Assembly (NCBI RefSeq): GCF_001426705.1 | Contig: NZ_LMFC01000001.1 | Location: 1,455,355 to 1,519,354, forward strand | DNA length: 64,000 nucleotides | Source: Cellulomonas sp. Root485 | GTDB taxonomy: Bacteria; Actinomycetota; Actinomycetes; Actinomycetales; Cellulomonadaceae | Reading direction: 5' to 3' | Part shown: in pieces, positions 1-10,408 of the stretch | Position numbering within the stretch: position 1 is the stretch's first letter | Layout: every line of letters starts with the position of its first letter | Notes under the pieces: generated by a model | What the model saw: the letters and a program-made list of their open reading frames with translations, nothing else | The model's database searches: none | What the model was told of the DNA's origin: nothing | Made by a program: the position numbers and the translations under genes

Positions 1-13
1 TGTGAACGACTGA
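1..13 (+). CDS. Last codons of upstream gene, probably elongation factor P
   Basis: Only Val-Asn-Asp and a TGA stop (11-13) are visible, one base before the nusB start at 15. An EF-P gene commonly precedes nusB in Actinobacteria and EF-P often ends in a similar tail, so efp is the likely identity. Three codons cannot prove it. Confidence 0.35.
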
Positions 14-14
14 G

Positions 15-431
15 GTGGGCGCTCGTTCCAAGGCCCGCAAGCGGGCCCTCGACGTCCTCTTCGAGGCGGACCAGCGGGGGATCGACCCGGTGGGTCTGCT
101 CGCGGACCGGATCGCGGAGCCGGGCACCGAGGCGTCGTTGCCGCAGTACTCCGTCGACCTGGTCGAAGGGGTGATCGCCGAGCAGGACCGCATCGACGAG
201 CTGCTCGCGACGCACGCCCACGGCTGGACCATCGACCGCATGCCCGCCGTCGACCGCGCCCTGCTGCGCCTCGGTACGTGGGAGATCCTCTTCAACGACG
301 ACGTGCCCGACGCCGTCGCGGTGGACGAGGCCGTCGAGCTCGCGCGGTCGTTGTCCACGGACGAGTCCCCGCAGTTCGTCAACGGGCTGCTCGGACGCAT
401 CGTCGACCTGAAGCCGACCCTGCTCGCCTGA
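15..431 (+). CDS. nusB: Transcription antitermination protein NusB
   Basis: 138 residues, the usual NusB length, starting at GTG 15. NusB binds boxA RNA together with S10 (NusE) and takes part in antitermination of rRNA operons and in rRNA maturation. The family pattern is visible: a basic N-terminus (ARSKARKRALDVLFEAD), the central helix containing VDRALLRLGTWEIL, the VAVDEAVELA segment and the C-terminal SPQFVNGLLGRIVD motif. The start lies directly after the upstream stop, so translation is probably coupled to that gene. A strong hairpin follows at 439-477, so this looks like the end of an efp-nusB unit. Confidence 0.95.
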   Translation: MGARSKARKRALDVLFEADQRGIDPVGLLADRIAEPGTEASLPQYSVDLVEGVIAEQDRIDELLATHAHGWTIDRMPAVDRALLRLGTWEILFNDDVPDAVAVDEAVELARSLSTDESPQFVNGLLGRIVDLKPTLLA

Positions 432-438
432 CGTCCCG

Positions 439-477
439 ACGACGCCCGCGCACTGCCATCCGGTGCGCGGGTGTCGT
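439..477 (+). terminator. Terminator hairpin after nusB
   Basis: A 15-bp stem (439-453 with 463-477, one G-U pair) around a 9-base loop begins 8 bases after the nusB stop. There is no long T tract, as is common in high-GC Actinobacteria. Confidence 0.75.
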
Positions 478-595
478 TGCGTCCGGGCACGGGCGGATGG
501 TCCTTTTCGCGCCTCCAGCGGCCGTCCGGGTGATGGTCCGTGCAAGGGCAGGAGCGAAGATGCAGGTCGGCGACGCGGTGCGGATGAAACGCCGG

Positions 596-645
596 TTGCA
601 AGTTGCTGCAAGACGTTGCGTTCAGGTCTGGCGCACCCCTAGCGT
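596..645 (+). promoter_or_regulatory. Promoter with LacI-type operator for the solute-binding lipoprotein
   Basis: A -35 like TTGCGT (616-621) and a -10 like TAGCGT (640-645) are 18 bases apart. The reverse strand just upstream (596-613) carries CTTGCAG and CTTGCAA at a 10-base period, resembling heptamers bound by LacI-family maltose regulators in streptomycetes (from memory of the family). An operator overlapping the -35 would fit repression of a sugar-binding protein. No regulator gene is nearby. The rest of 478-699 shows nothing else I can support. Confidence 0.45.
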
Positions 646-699
646 CAGCCGCGACGGTCCGAGGACGGGTCGTCGCCCGCCGACCTCCCGGAGCGCCCG

Positions 700-1935
700 A
701 TGCACCGTCGCATCCGTCCCCTCGCCCTCGTCGCCCTGCTCCTGCCCCTCGCCGCCTGCACCGCGGCCGCGCCGGAGGCCGCCCTCGAGCCGACCCCGGA
801 GATCACCGTCTGGGCGGATGAGTCACGGACCGCGGCACTGGAGCTGCTGGGAGAGCAGTACACGGCCGAGACCGGGGTCGCGGTCCACGTCGTCGGCCGG
901 GACAACGAGACGATCCGGGACGAGTACACCCAGGCCGTCGACCGCCGTACGGGACCGGACGTCCTCATCGGTGCCCACGACTGGCTGGGGCAGCTCGTCG
1001 CCGCGGGCACGGTCCTGGCGGTCGACCTCCCGGATCCGGCGGCGTTCGTGCCGGTGGCGGTCGAGGCCATGGCGTACGACCACGTCACGTACGGCGTCCC
1101 GCTGTCGACCGAGAACGTGGCCCTCGTGCGCAACGACGCCCTCGCCTCCAGCACGCCGCCCGACTTCGACGGCCTGATCGCCCAGGGCGAGGACCTGGTC
1201 CGCCGTGGCGTCGCCCAGTACCCCGTCCTGCTGCAGCAGACCGAGGCGTCGAGCGACCCGTACCACCTGTACCCGCTGCAGACCTCGTTCGGTGCGCCGG
1301 TGTTCGCGACCAACGAGGACGGCTCCTACTCGGACCAGCTGGCCCTCGGGGGCGACGCCGGGCACGCGTACGCGGACTATCTCGCGGCGTTGGGGGACAA
1401 GGGCGTGCTCAGCCCGGCGGTCACCGCAGACGTCGCCAAGGCGGCGTTCCTGGCGGGTCAGTCGCCGTACATCGTCACCGGCCCGTGGAACACGGGGGAG
1501 TTCGTGGACGCGGGTCTGCAGATCAGCGTGCTCCCGGTGCCACCCGCCGGCCCGCTGCCGTCGCAGCCGTTCGTGGGAGTCCAGGGGGCCTTCGTCAACA
1601 GTGGGAGCCTGCACGCGGTCGACGCCACCGACTTCGTGACCCGGTTCCTCACGACCGCCGAGGCGCAGGTCACCCTCTACCAGGAGAGCGGTCGCGCACC
1701 GGCGCTGCGAGCGGCCGTCGAGCAGATCACCGACGACGCCGTCGTCCGGGGCTTCTCGGCCGCCGGGGCGGACGGCGCGCCGATGCCGTCCCTGCCGGAG
1801 ATGTCCGTCGTCTGGACGTTCTGGGGCGGCTCGGAACACCTCGTCATCTCCCGCGCCGGCGAACCGCACCAGCTCTGGGATGACATGGTGTCGACCATCT
1901 CGACGGCCATCACCCCGGAGGCTCTCGAGCAGTAG
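700..1935 (+). CDS. Extracellular solute-binding lipoprotein, maltose-binding type (ABC family 1)
   Basis: 411 residues from ATG 700, with GGAG 6-9 bases upstream. The N-terminus is a lipoprotein signal: basic MHRRIRP, a hydrophobic core, and lipobox LAAC with Cys20 as the acylation site. The mature part has the family 1 solute-binding fold markers, namely an ITVWADESR opening, GPDVLIGAHDWLGQL, an aromatic/maltose-type YIVTGPWNTGEF segment and a C-terminal WTFWGGSEH region. It should capture a sugar or oligosaccharide outside the membrane. No permease or ATPase gene lies beside it, so it must use a transporter encoded elsewhere. Control by a LacI-type operator is suggested by 596-645. The ligand cannot be read from the sequence. 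Confidence 0.85.
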   Translation: MHRRIRPLALVALLLPLAACTAAAPEAALEPTPEITVWADESRTAALELLGEQYTAETGVAVHVVGRDNETIRDEYTQAVDRRTGPDVLIGAHDWLGQLVAAGTVLAVDLPDPAAFVPVAVEAMAYDHVTYGVPLSTENVALVRNDALASSTPPDFDGLIAQGEDLVRRGVAQYPVLLQQTEASSDPYHLYPLQTSFGAPVFATNEDGSYSDQLALGGDAGHAYADYLAALGDKGVLSPAVTADVAKAAFLAGQSPYIVTGPWNTGEFVDAGLQISVLPVPPAGPLPSQPFVGVQGAFVNSGSLHAVDATDFVTRFLTTAEAQVTLYQESGRAPALRAAVEQITDDAVVRGFSAAGADGAPMPSLPEMSVVWTFWGGSEHLVISRAGEPHQLWDDMVSTISTAITPEALEQ

Positions 1936-1954
1936 CCCGCAGACTCGCCTCTCC

Positions 1955-1990
1955 GAACGCCAGCCGCGATCCGTCGCCGCTGGCGTTTCG
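1955..1990 (+). terminator. Hairpin after the lipoprotein gene, first copy of a duplicated element
   Basis: The arms 1956-1969 (AACGCCAGCCGCGA) and the complementary segment ending near 1987 form a 14-bp stem with one mismatch, starting 20 bases after the stop. Almost the same sequence recurs at 2236-2263. It probably terminates the lipoprotein transcript. The rest of the 1936-2214 gap shows no gene. Confidence 0.6.
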
Positions 1991-2214
1991 GCGTCTGCAC
2001 CTCGATGGGGCCAGGCACGATCACGCTCGCTCCGGGTGTCAGCGCGGTCGACCCCAAGGCCTCCACGGAACCGGTCGGTCATGCACTCGCCGACGAGCAG
2101 CCGAGCGATGACCGGGCGCGACTGGCCGTCCACCACAGGACCTCGACGCGGCCACCGGCCGCCTGGGGCCCACGGGGCCGCCGACGCCTGGAGCTGCGAG
2201 CGGCGGGCCGACCG

Positions 2215-4512
2215 TCAGCCGCGTCGCCGGACCGTCGCCAGCCGCGATCCGTCGCGGCTGGCGTTCGGCGTCGGTACGCCGATCGCCCGCAGGGTCCGGT
2301 TCCGCTCCGCCACGATCGCAGTCGCGCCGGTCGCCGGCCGGGGGCCGCGGACGGGGAGGTTCGGAGCGGCCCGGCCGAGGAAGTTGCCCTGCACCCGGGT
2401 CACCCCCATCTCGGCGAGCGCGGTCAGCTGGTGGGGCGTCTCGACGCCCTCGGCGACGACCGCCAGACCGTGGGTGCTCGCCAGCGCGACGATCGCCCGC
2501 ACGACGCCTCGACCGCGCTCCGTGCCCATGTCCCGCACGAACGACCGGTCGATCTTGAGCTCGTCGACGGGGAGACGGGCGATGCGGGCCAGCGAGCTGT
2601 AGCCGGTCCCGAAGTCGTCGACGGCGATCCGGGCACCACGGGCCCGCAGCTCGGAGAGCACGGGGACCGCCGACGACGTCTGGACCAGAGCGCTCTCGGT
2701 GATCTCCAGCGTGAGGTGCTCCCAGAAGGCGTCGCCCCAGGCGGTCTCGATCTGCTCGAGCGCGTCCGGCTCGGCCAGCTGCCGGGCGGCGATGTTCACC
2801 GAGACGGGCATCTGGAAGCGCTCGAGGGCACGACGGGCCTGCCGGAGGACCTCGAGCCCGATGGGCACGATGAGCCCGGACTCCTCGGCCAGCTCGAGCC
2901 AGTCGGCCGGCAGGATGAGTTGCCCGTGGTGGTCCCACCGTGCGAGGGCCTCCACCTGGACGATCTCCAGGGTCTCCGCGTCGACGATCGGTTGGAAGTA
3001 CGCCGTGAAGTGCCCGTCGGCGACGGCGGCCTCGAGCGCGGCACGCTGGTGCCGCTCGGCCTCGACCCGCCGCCGCAGCGCACGGTCGAAGACGCGGAAC
3101 CCGGACCGGGAGCGCTTGGCCTCGAGCATCGCGGTGTCGGCGTGCCGCACCAGCGCGTCGGCGTCGACGACGTCGCCGGGCAGCCAGGTGGCGACGCCGA
3201 CCGTGAGGCGTGCGGGTCGGCTGCCGCCGTTGCGGTCGGTGAACCCCTCCCGGATGGACCGGGCGATGACGACGAGGTCGACGTCCTGAGGTGCCCGGGC
3301 GAGCACGATGACGAACTCGTCGCCACCGACGCGTCCCACGTAGGAGTCGTGCTCGGGGAGCGCGTTGCGCAGGTAGTCGGAGACCCGGACGAGGAGCGCG
3401 TCGCCGTGGGCGTGCCCGAACGAGTCGTTGACCCGCTTGAAGCCGTCGAGGTCGCAGTAGATGAGCGAGACGCGGGTGCGCTCGACGTTCGCCCGCTCGA
3501 GCATCGCCAGGAGGTGCTCCTCGACCGCACGCCGGTTGGGCAGGCGGGTCAGGGGGTCGGCGAAGGCGGTGACGTGGAGCCGCTCGCTGAGCTGGTAGCG
3601 CTCGGCCGCCGCGGACACGATCTGCGCCAGGTCGATCAGGAACGTCCGGGCCTGCGCGGGGTGCTCGACCTTGTCGGAGGAGAAGAGCTCGGTGACGAAG
3701 CGGTCGCGGGCGATCGGACGCAGCGACCCCTCGATGCTCGGGTCTCCCAGGATGGTGCGTGCCTCGTCGCGGGCCGTGAGCAGGAGCCCGTCCGCGTCCT
3801 TGACGAACCAGGCCGCGTTGGCCAGGCGGGCCAGGGCGTCGCGCATCCGGTTCTGCCGGGCGGCGGCGTCCTGCGCGTCCCGGAGCCGGTACAGCGCGAG
3901 CACCTCGATGCCCACGGCCAGCGGGATGGCCCACAGCGCCCCGAGCATGGGGCCCAGGGTGTGGTCCTGGACGACGACGCTCGCGGTGAAGATCGCGAGC
4001 GACTCGCCGCCGGCGACGACCAGGAGCGAGCCGAACCCGGTCAGCTGGGTCCGCCCGACGGCCACGACGACGTACGACACGACCACCGCGGTCGGGATGA
4101 GCAGGAGGGCGGCGGCGAGGACGTCGGCGTCGGCGAGGTAGTCGTCGAGCGGGACCCACCACAGGCCGGCGCGCACGAGGAAGAGGGCGATCGACGCCCA
4201 GAGCCAGTACCGGATCTTCGGTCCGCCCGCGATCGCCCGCGTGGTGGGGATCGCCATGACGAGGAACGCCGCGACGAGCTGGGCGTGGACGAAGACGAGC
4301 ACGTCGCGCACGGAGCCCGGCGTGGTCAGGGCGAACAGGCCGCCTGCCAGCAGGATGAGCGACATGACGAGGGACCACGCGAGCGACCACGCGGCGCTGG
4401 CGGGTCGGACCTCGCCGCGCCACCACACCCACTGGAGCGCGCAGAATCCGGCGACCAACCCTGCAGCGAGAAGCTGCAGCACGGTGACCCACGCGGGAAC
4501 GGTTCCGAGCAC
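2215..4512 (-). CDS. Membrane-anchored GGDEF-EAL protein (cyclic di-GMP turnover)
   Basis: About 765 residues from the GTG at 4512. The N-terminal quarter is hydrophobic, with roughly seven predicted membrane segments (for example LQLLAAGLVAGFCALQW). A GGDEF domain follows with an intact motif (RVGGDEFVIVL) and no obvious RxxD inhibitory site, then an EAL domain with intact EALARW, DDFGTGYSSL and ELKIDRSF motifs. Both diguanylate cyclase and phosphodiesterase activities are therefore possible, and the net direction is unknown. The start is uncertain: an in-frame ATG at 4586 would add 25 residues but would lie almost on the divergent gene at 4594, and the shorter form begins just before the first membrane helix. 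The last codons carry hairpin 2236-2263. Confidence 0.88.
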   Translation of the reverse strand: MLGTVPAWVTVLQLLAAGLVAGFCALQWVWWRGEVRPASAAWSLAWSLVMSLILLAGGLFALTTPGSVRDVLVFVHAQLVAAFLVMAIPTTRAIAGGPKIRYWLWASIALFLVRAGLWWVPLDDYLADADVLAAALLLIPTAVVVSYVVVAVGRTQLTGFGSLLVVAGGESLAIFTASVVVQDHTLGPMLGALWAIPLAVGIEVLALYRLRDAQDAAARQNRMRDALARLANAAWFVKDADGLLLTARDEARTILGDPSIEGSLRPIARDRFVTELFSSDKVEHPAQARTFLIDLAQIVSAAAERYQLSERLHVTAFADPLTRLPNRRAVEEHLLAMLERANVERTRVSLIYCDLDGFKRVNDSFGHAHGDALLVRVSDYLRNALPEHDSYVGRVGGDEFVIVLARAPQDVDLVVIARSIREGFTDRNGGSRPARLTVGVATWLPGDVVDADALVRHADTAMLEAKRSRSGFRVFDRALRRRVEAERHQRAALEAAVADGHFTAYFQPIVDAETLEIVQVEALARWDHHGQLILPADWLELAEESGLIVPIGLEVLRQARRALERFQMPVSVNIAARQLAEPDALEQIETAWGDAFWEHLTLEITESALVQTSSAVPVLSELRARGARIAVDDFGTGYSSLARIARLPVDELKIDRSFVRDMGTERGRGVVRAIVALASTHGLAVVAEGVETPHQLTALAEMGVTRVQGNFLGRAAPNLPVRGPRPATGATAIVAERNRTLRAIGVPTPNASRDGSRLATVRRRG
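2236..2263. terminator. Perfect 12-bp hairpin, second copy of duplicated element
   Basis: CGCCAGCCGCGA, a TCCG loop and the exact reverse complement. It sits inside the last codons of the GGDEF-EAL gene and is almost identical to the hairpin at 1955-1990, including flanking bases up to CGGCGTC. It could stop transcription arriving from either side of this convergent junction. Confidence 0.6.
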
Positions 4513-4581
4513 GAGAGGTGAATCGTCATGTGCCTGCCCAGGGATGACGTGGCATCCGGGTGACTGGGACAACCGGCCTGA

Positions 4582-4587
4582 CATCAT
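4582..4587 (+). promoter_or_regulatory. Possible leaderless -10 for the GPH transporter
   Basis: CATCAT lies 6 bases before GTG 4594 and no Shine-Dalgarno is present. The match to TANNNT is weaker than at the other leaderless candidates in this window. Confidence 0.3.
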
Positions 4588-4593
4588 GGCGCC

Positions 4594-5991
4594 GTGACCT
4601 CGACCTCCGCCCCTGCGGTGCTGCCGCGGCGCACCGTCGCCGGCTACGCGCTCGGATCCGTCGGGACGGGCGGGTTCGGGACGCTCCCCGGGCTCGTCCT
4701 GGCCTACTACCTGACGGACACGCTCGGCGTGGCCGCCGGGCTCGCGAGCCTGGTCGTCACGGTCCCGAAGCTCTGGGACGTGGTGATCGACCCGCTGATC
4801 GGTGCGCGGTCGGACGTCTCCGCGGCCCGGCACGGCAGCAGGCGCCGGTTCCTGCTCGCGGGCGCCGTCTCGATCCCGCTCCTGTTCGCCGCACTCTTCG
4901 CCACGCCGACCGCGCTGACCGGCTCGGCCGCGGCCGCCTGGGTGGTCGTCGCCTTCGTCGCCGCAGCCACGGCGTTCAGCGTCTTCCAGGTGCCGTACAT
5001 CGCGTTGCCGGCCGAGATCGCCCCGGACTACGACTCCCGGACCCGGCTGCTCGCCCCCAGGATCGCGGTGCTCGCGGTCGCGATCCTCGCGTTCGGCGCG
5101 GGTGGTCCGCTCATCCGTGACGCGGCCGGCGGGGGCCGCACGGGGTACGCCGTGATGGGGCTCGTCGGTGGCGTCGTGATCGGGCTCGGCATGCTCGCCG
5201 CCTGGTGGGGGGCGCCGCGCCGCGCGGGCATCGCGGTCCCGGCCGCGACGCCGGTCGCACCTCGCCCCGAGCGGCGTGGTGACGCCCTGCGGCTCGGCCT
5301 CGCGACCCTGCGCGAGCTCCCCGCGTTCCGCCGCCTGCTGTCGACCTTCGTGCTCCAGGCGCTGGCCACGGGAGCGATGCTGGCCGGCGCCCAGTACGTC
5401 GCCACGTACTCGCTCGGCTCCGAGGGGGCGGTGACGTTCCTCTTCGCAGCGCTCGTCGCTCCGGCGCTGCTGGTGATGCCGCTGGCGACCCGGCTCAGCC
5501 GCCGGATCGGCAAGCGCGCCGCCCTCACCGGTGCCACGACGCTCTTCGCGCTCGCCGCGCTCTCGCTGCTGCCCATGCGGTGGGTGCCTGGCGAGTGGGT
5601 GTACGTGTCGGTGGCCCTGGCGGGCACCGCGTACGCGGGGATGCAGCTGTACCCGTTGGCGATGCTGCCCGACGTGGCCGCGGTCGACGCACGGGACCAC
5701 GGGGTCGACCGTGCCGGGGTCCTCGGCGGCGTGTGGACGGCGGGGGAGACCGCGGGCCTCGCGCTCGGTCCCACGCTCGTGCTCGGCATGCTCGCCGTCA
5801 CCGGGTTCGTGTCCCGCACCGCCGACACCGTGGTCACCCAGCCGGCGTCGGCGCTGACCGGCATCGTGGTCGCCTTCTCCGTGCTGCCCGCGGCGCTCGC
5901 GTTCCTGAGCCTGCTGCCGCTGGCGCGCTACCCGCTGTCGGAGGCCGTCGTCGACGCGCCCGTCGTCCCCTCGAAGGAGACCCGCCCATGA
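4594..5991 (+). CDS. GPH-family sugar:cation symporter (MFS superfamily)
   Basis: 465 residues with about twelve hydrophobic segments. The family signature is clear in the first cytoplasmic loop: KLWDVVIDPLIGARSD followed by the basic run HGSRRRFL, as in melibiose-type permeases, plus QVPYIALPAEIAPDY later. Such proteins move sugars, glycosides or other small solutes with Na+ or H+. It starts at GTG 4594 without a Shine-Dalgarno. Its TGA overlaps the ATG of the following PLP enzyme (ATGA at 5988-5991), so the two are co-translated; this suggests the transporter imports or exports the substrate or product of that enzyme, which would be unusual for a GPH protein (inference). Confidence 0.85.
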   Translation: MTSTSAPAVLPRRTVAGYALGSVGTGGFGTLPGLVLAYYLTDTLGVAAGLASLVVTVPKLWDVVIDPLIGARSDVSAARHGSRRRFLLAGAVSIPLLFAALFATPTALTGSAAAAWVVVAFVAAATAFSVFQVPYIALPAEIAPDYDSRTRLLAPRIAVLAVAILAFGAGGPLIRDAAGGGRTGYAVMGLVGGVVIGLGMLAAWWGAPRRAGIAVPAATPVAPRPERRGDALRLGLATLRELPAFRRLLSTFVLQALATGAMLAGAQYVATYSLGSEGAVTFLFAALVAPALLVMPLATRLSRRIGKRAALTGATTLFALAALSLLPMRWVPGEWVYVSVALAGTAYAGMQLYPLAMLPDVAAVDARDHGVDRAGVLGGVWTAGETAGLALGPTLVLGMLAVTGFVSRTADTVVTQPASALTGIVVAFSVLPAALAFLSLLPLARYPLSEAVVDAPVVPSKETRP

Positions 5992-7397
5992 GCACCGGAC
6001 GCTCGACCGACGACGTCCTGGCCGACCTCGCGACGCTGCGCGCCGCGGACCCGCCGACCCACGGCGGGCGGGTGCTGTCCTACGTGTACGACCCGGGTCG
6101 CCCGGACCTGGACGAGGTCGCCGCGGAGGCCGTCCGGCTGTTCCTGCCCGTCAACGGACTCGACCCGACGACCTTCACGTCGGTCGCCGCGCTCGAGCGA
6201 CGGCTCGTCGCGTTCGCCCGCGACGTCCTGCACGGCGACGCGGGCACCGTCGGGTCCGTCACGTCCGGCGGCACCGAGTCGTGCATGCTCGCGGTCAAGT
6301 CCGCGCGAGACCTGTGGCGTGCGGCGGACCCGGGGCGCGTGCACGCCCGGCCGACCCTCGTCCTGCCCACCACCGCGCACCCGGCGTTCCACAAGGCGGC
6401 GCACTACCTCGACCTCGACGTCGTCCCGGTTCCCGTCGACCCGGCGACGGGCACACCGTCGGCCGCCGACATGCTGGCCGTGGTCGACGAGCGGACGGCC
6501 CTCGTCGTCGTCAGTGCTCCGAGCTACCCGTTCGGCGCGATCGACCCGGTCGCCGAGGTGGCCGCCGGTGCGGCGGCGCGCGGTGTCGCCTGCCACGTGG
6601 ACGCGTGCGTCGGCGGCTGGGTGCTGCCGTGGTGGGGCGACGTCGACCAGCCGTGGGACCTGGCCGTCCCCGGGGTGACGTCGATCTCTGCGGACCTGCA
6701 CAAGTTCGGCTACGCACCCAAGGGCGCCTCGGTGGTGCTCTACCGGGCGCGCGAGCGGCACCACGCCCAGTACTTCGCCACGACCGCCTGGCCCGGGTAT
6801 CCCGTCGTCAACCCGACCATGCTCGGCTCGCGCGGCGCCGGCTCGATGGCCGCCGCATGGGCGGTCCTGCAGGTGCTCGGGACGGACGGGCTCGCCGAGC
6901 TCGTCGGGGCCACGCGCCGGGCGACCGATCGTCTCGTCGAGGCGGCCGGTGCGGTCCGGGGGCTACGGGTCGTCGGGGCGCCCACCGGCCCGCTGGTCGC
7001 GCTCGCGGCGGACGACTCCCTGCCCGTCGCCGACCAGGTCGACCCGTTCCTGCTCATCGACGAGGTCCGGCGTCGTGGCTGGCTGCTCCAGGCGCAGCCC
7101 GCGATGGTCCAGCCGGACGGCTCGGTCCTGTCGCGCACCGCGCACCTCACCGTCACGGCGGTGACGCATCGGATCGTCGAGCAGCTGGTCGAGTCGCTGG
7201 TCGCCGCGGCCGACGCCGTGCGTGGTCTGCCCGCTGCGGTCCCGGACCCGTCGCTCGCCGGACGGGTGCTCACCGAGGGGCTGCCCGACGAGCTCGCCGG
7301 GGTCATGGCCACGCTCGAGGCACTGCCGGGGGAGGTCGTGCACCCGCTGCTGATCGCGGTGCTCGCGGCGGCGATCGACCCGGCGCAGGAGACGTGA
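5988..7397 (+). CDS. PLP-dependent decarboxylase/lyase of the sphingosine-1-phosphate lyase-like group
   Basis: 469 residues. It belongs to the group II PLP decarboxylase fold: TSGGTESCMLAVKSARD binds the cofactor phosphate, HVDACVGGWVLPW holds the PLP-interacting Asp, and ISADLHKFGYAPKGAS contains the Schiff-base lysine. The overall pattern is closest to sphingosine-phosphate lyase-like and glutamate decarboxylase-like enzymes of Actinobacteria, but the substrate cannot be assigned. GAAGGA precedes the ATG, which overlaps the transporter stop by four bases. A hairpin at 7403-7421 closes the unit. Confidence 0.85.
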   Translation: MSTGRSTDDVLADLATLRAADPPTHGGRVLSYVYDPGRPDLDEVAAEAVRLFLPVNGLDPTTFTSVAALERRLVAFARDVLHGDAGTVGSVTSGGTESCMLAVKSARDLWRAADPGRVHARPTLVLPTTAHPAFHKAAHYLDLDVVPVPVDPATGTPSAADMLAVVDERTALVVVSAPSYPFGAIDPVAEVAAGAAARGVACHVDACVGGWVLPWWGDVDQPWDLAVPGVTSISADLHKFGYAPKGASVVLYRARERHHAQYFATTAWPGYPVVNPTMLGSRGAGSMAAAWAVLQVLGTDGLAELVGATRRATDRLVEAAGAVRGLRVVGAPTGPLVALAADDSLPVADQVDPFLLIDEVRRRGWLLQAQPAMVQPDGSVLSRTAHLTVTAVTHRIVEQLVESLVAAADAVRGLPAAVPDPSLAGRVLTEGLPDELAGVMATLEALPGEVVHPLLIAVLAAAIDPAQET

Positions 7398-7402
7398 GAC
7401 GG

Positions 7403-7421
7403 CGCGGGAGGCACCCCCGCG
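7403..7421 (+). terminator. GC-rich hairpin after the PLP enzyme
   Basis: CGCGGG (7403-7408) pairs with CCCGCG (7416-7421), 6 bases after the stop and just upstream of the pyr promoter. Confidence 0.5.
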
Positions 7422-7428
7422 AGCACGC

Positions 7429-7434
7429 TAGAGT
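7429..7434 (+). promoter_or_regulatory. -10 element of the pyr operon
   Basis: TAGAGT ends 13 bases before the PyrR element; transcription would start near 7441 and give a leader of about 50 bases. No convincing -35 is seen. Confidence 0.5.
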
Positions 7435-7445
7435 GCCAGGCGAGA

Positions 7446-9085
<1,640 letters not shown>

Positions 9086-9089
<4 letters not shown>

Positions 9090-10408
9090 CCAGGAACTAC
9101 CTCCTGCGGGACGTCAGCCCGCTCGGCGAGGGCACGACCGACGTGCTCCTGGCCGGCGGCGTGATCGCAGCGATCGGAGCCGACGCGGAGCCGCAGGCCG
9201 GTCCCGACCCGGTGATCATCAACGGGAGCGGCCTGATCCTGCTGCCGGGGCTCGTCGACCTGCACACGCACCTGCGCGAGCCGGGTCGGGAGGACGCCGA
9301 GACGGTCCGCTCCGGCACGCGCGCCGCGGCGATGGGCGGCTTCACCGCGGTGCACGCGATGGCCAACACGACGCCCACCCAGGACACCGCGGGCGTCGTC
9401 GAGCAGGTCTGGCGGCTCGGTCGCGACGCGGGCTGGGTCGACGTCCGGCCCGTCGGCGCGGTCACGGTCGGCCTCGAGGGCGAGCGGCTGGCGGAGCTCG
9501 GCGCGATGGCCGAGTCCGCCGCGCAGGTGCGGGTGTTCTCCGACGACGGCAAGTGCGTCCACGACCCGGTGGTCATGCGCCGCGCGCTGGAGTACGTCAA
9601 GGCGTTCGACGGCGTCATCGCGCAGCACGCCCAGGAGCCGCGGCTCACCGAGGGCGCCCAGATGCACGAGGGCGTCGTCTCCGCCGAGCTCGGGCTGGCC
9701 GGCTGGCCCGCTGTCGCGGAGGAGGCGATCATCGCCCGCGACGTGCTGCTCGCCGAGCACGTCGGTTCGCGCCTGCACGTCTGCCACCTGTCCACGGCGG
9801 GCTCGGTCGAGATCATCCGCTGGGCGAAGTCCCGGGGCATCGACGTCACCGCCGAGGTCACCCCGCACCACCTGATCCTCACCGACGAGCTCGCCCGCGG
9901 CTACGACCCGGTGTTCAAGGTCAACCCGCCGCTGCGCACCCAGCGCGACGTCGAGGCGGTCCGCGAAGGTCTGGCCGACGGCACGATCGACGTCGTCGCC
10001 ACCGATCACGCGCCGCACACGCGCGAGGACAAGGACTGCGAGTGGGGCGCCGCGGCCTTCGGCATGACCGGGCTCGAGACCGCGCTCTCGGTGGTGCAGG
10101 AGACGATGGTCGACACCGGCCGGATGACCTGGGCGGACGTCGCGCGGGTGCTCTCGACCACGCCTGCCCGGATCGGTCGCGTCGCCGACCACGGCCGCCC
10201 GATCGCCGTCGGCGAGCCCGCCAACCTCACGCTGGTGGACCCGGGCATCCGCCGGGTGGTCGTGCCCGAGGAGCAGGCCACGCACAGCGTGAACTCACCC
10301 TTCCGCGGCCGTGAGCTGTCGGGCTGCGTCATCGCCACCTGGCTGCGCGGCCGCGCGACCGTCATGGACGGGTCGGCGTGCGACGAGAGCGTGGTGGTCA
10401 GCTCGTGA
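9086..10408 (+). CDS. pyrC: Dihydroorotase (class I)
   Basis: 440 residues from GTG 9086. This cyclic amidohydrolase closes N-carbamoyl-aspartate to dihydroorotate. The metal-binding [10 protein letters not shown] (His60, His62), the HVCHLST segment and [10 protein letters not shown] with the catalytic Asp are all present, and the length fits class I. It is embedded between pyrB and a small membrane protein by 4-base overlaps, so it belongs to the same translational chain. Confidence 0.97.

Noticed and set aside
2005..4521. Long plus-strand frame opposite the GGDEF-EAL gene
   Set aside because: The translation is low-complexity and Asp/Arg/Gly-rich, while the minus strand encodes clear GGDEF and EAL motifs.
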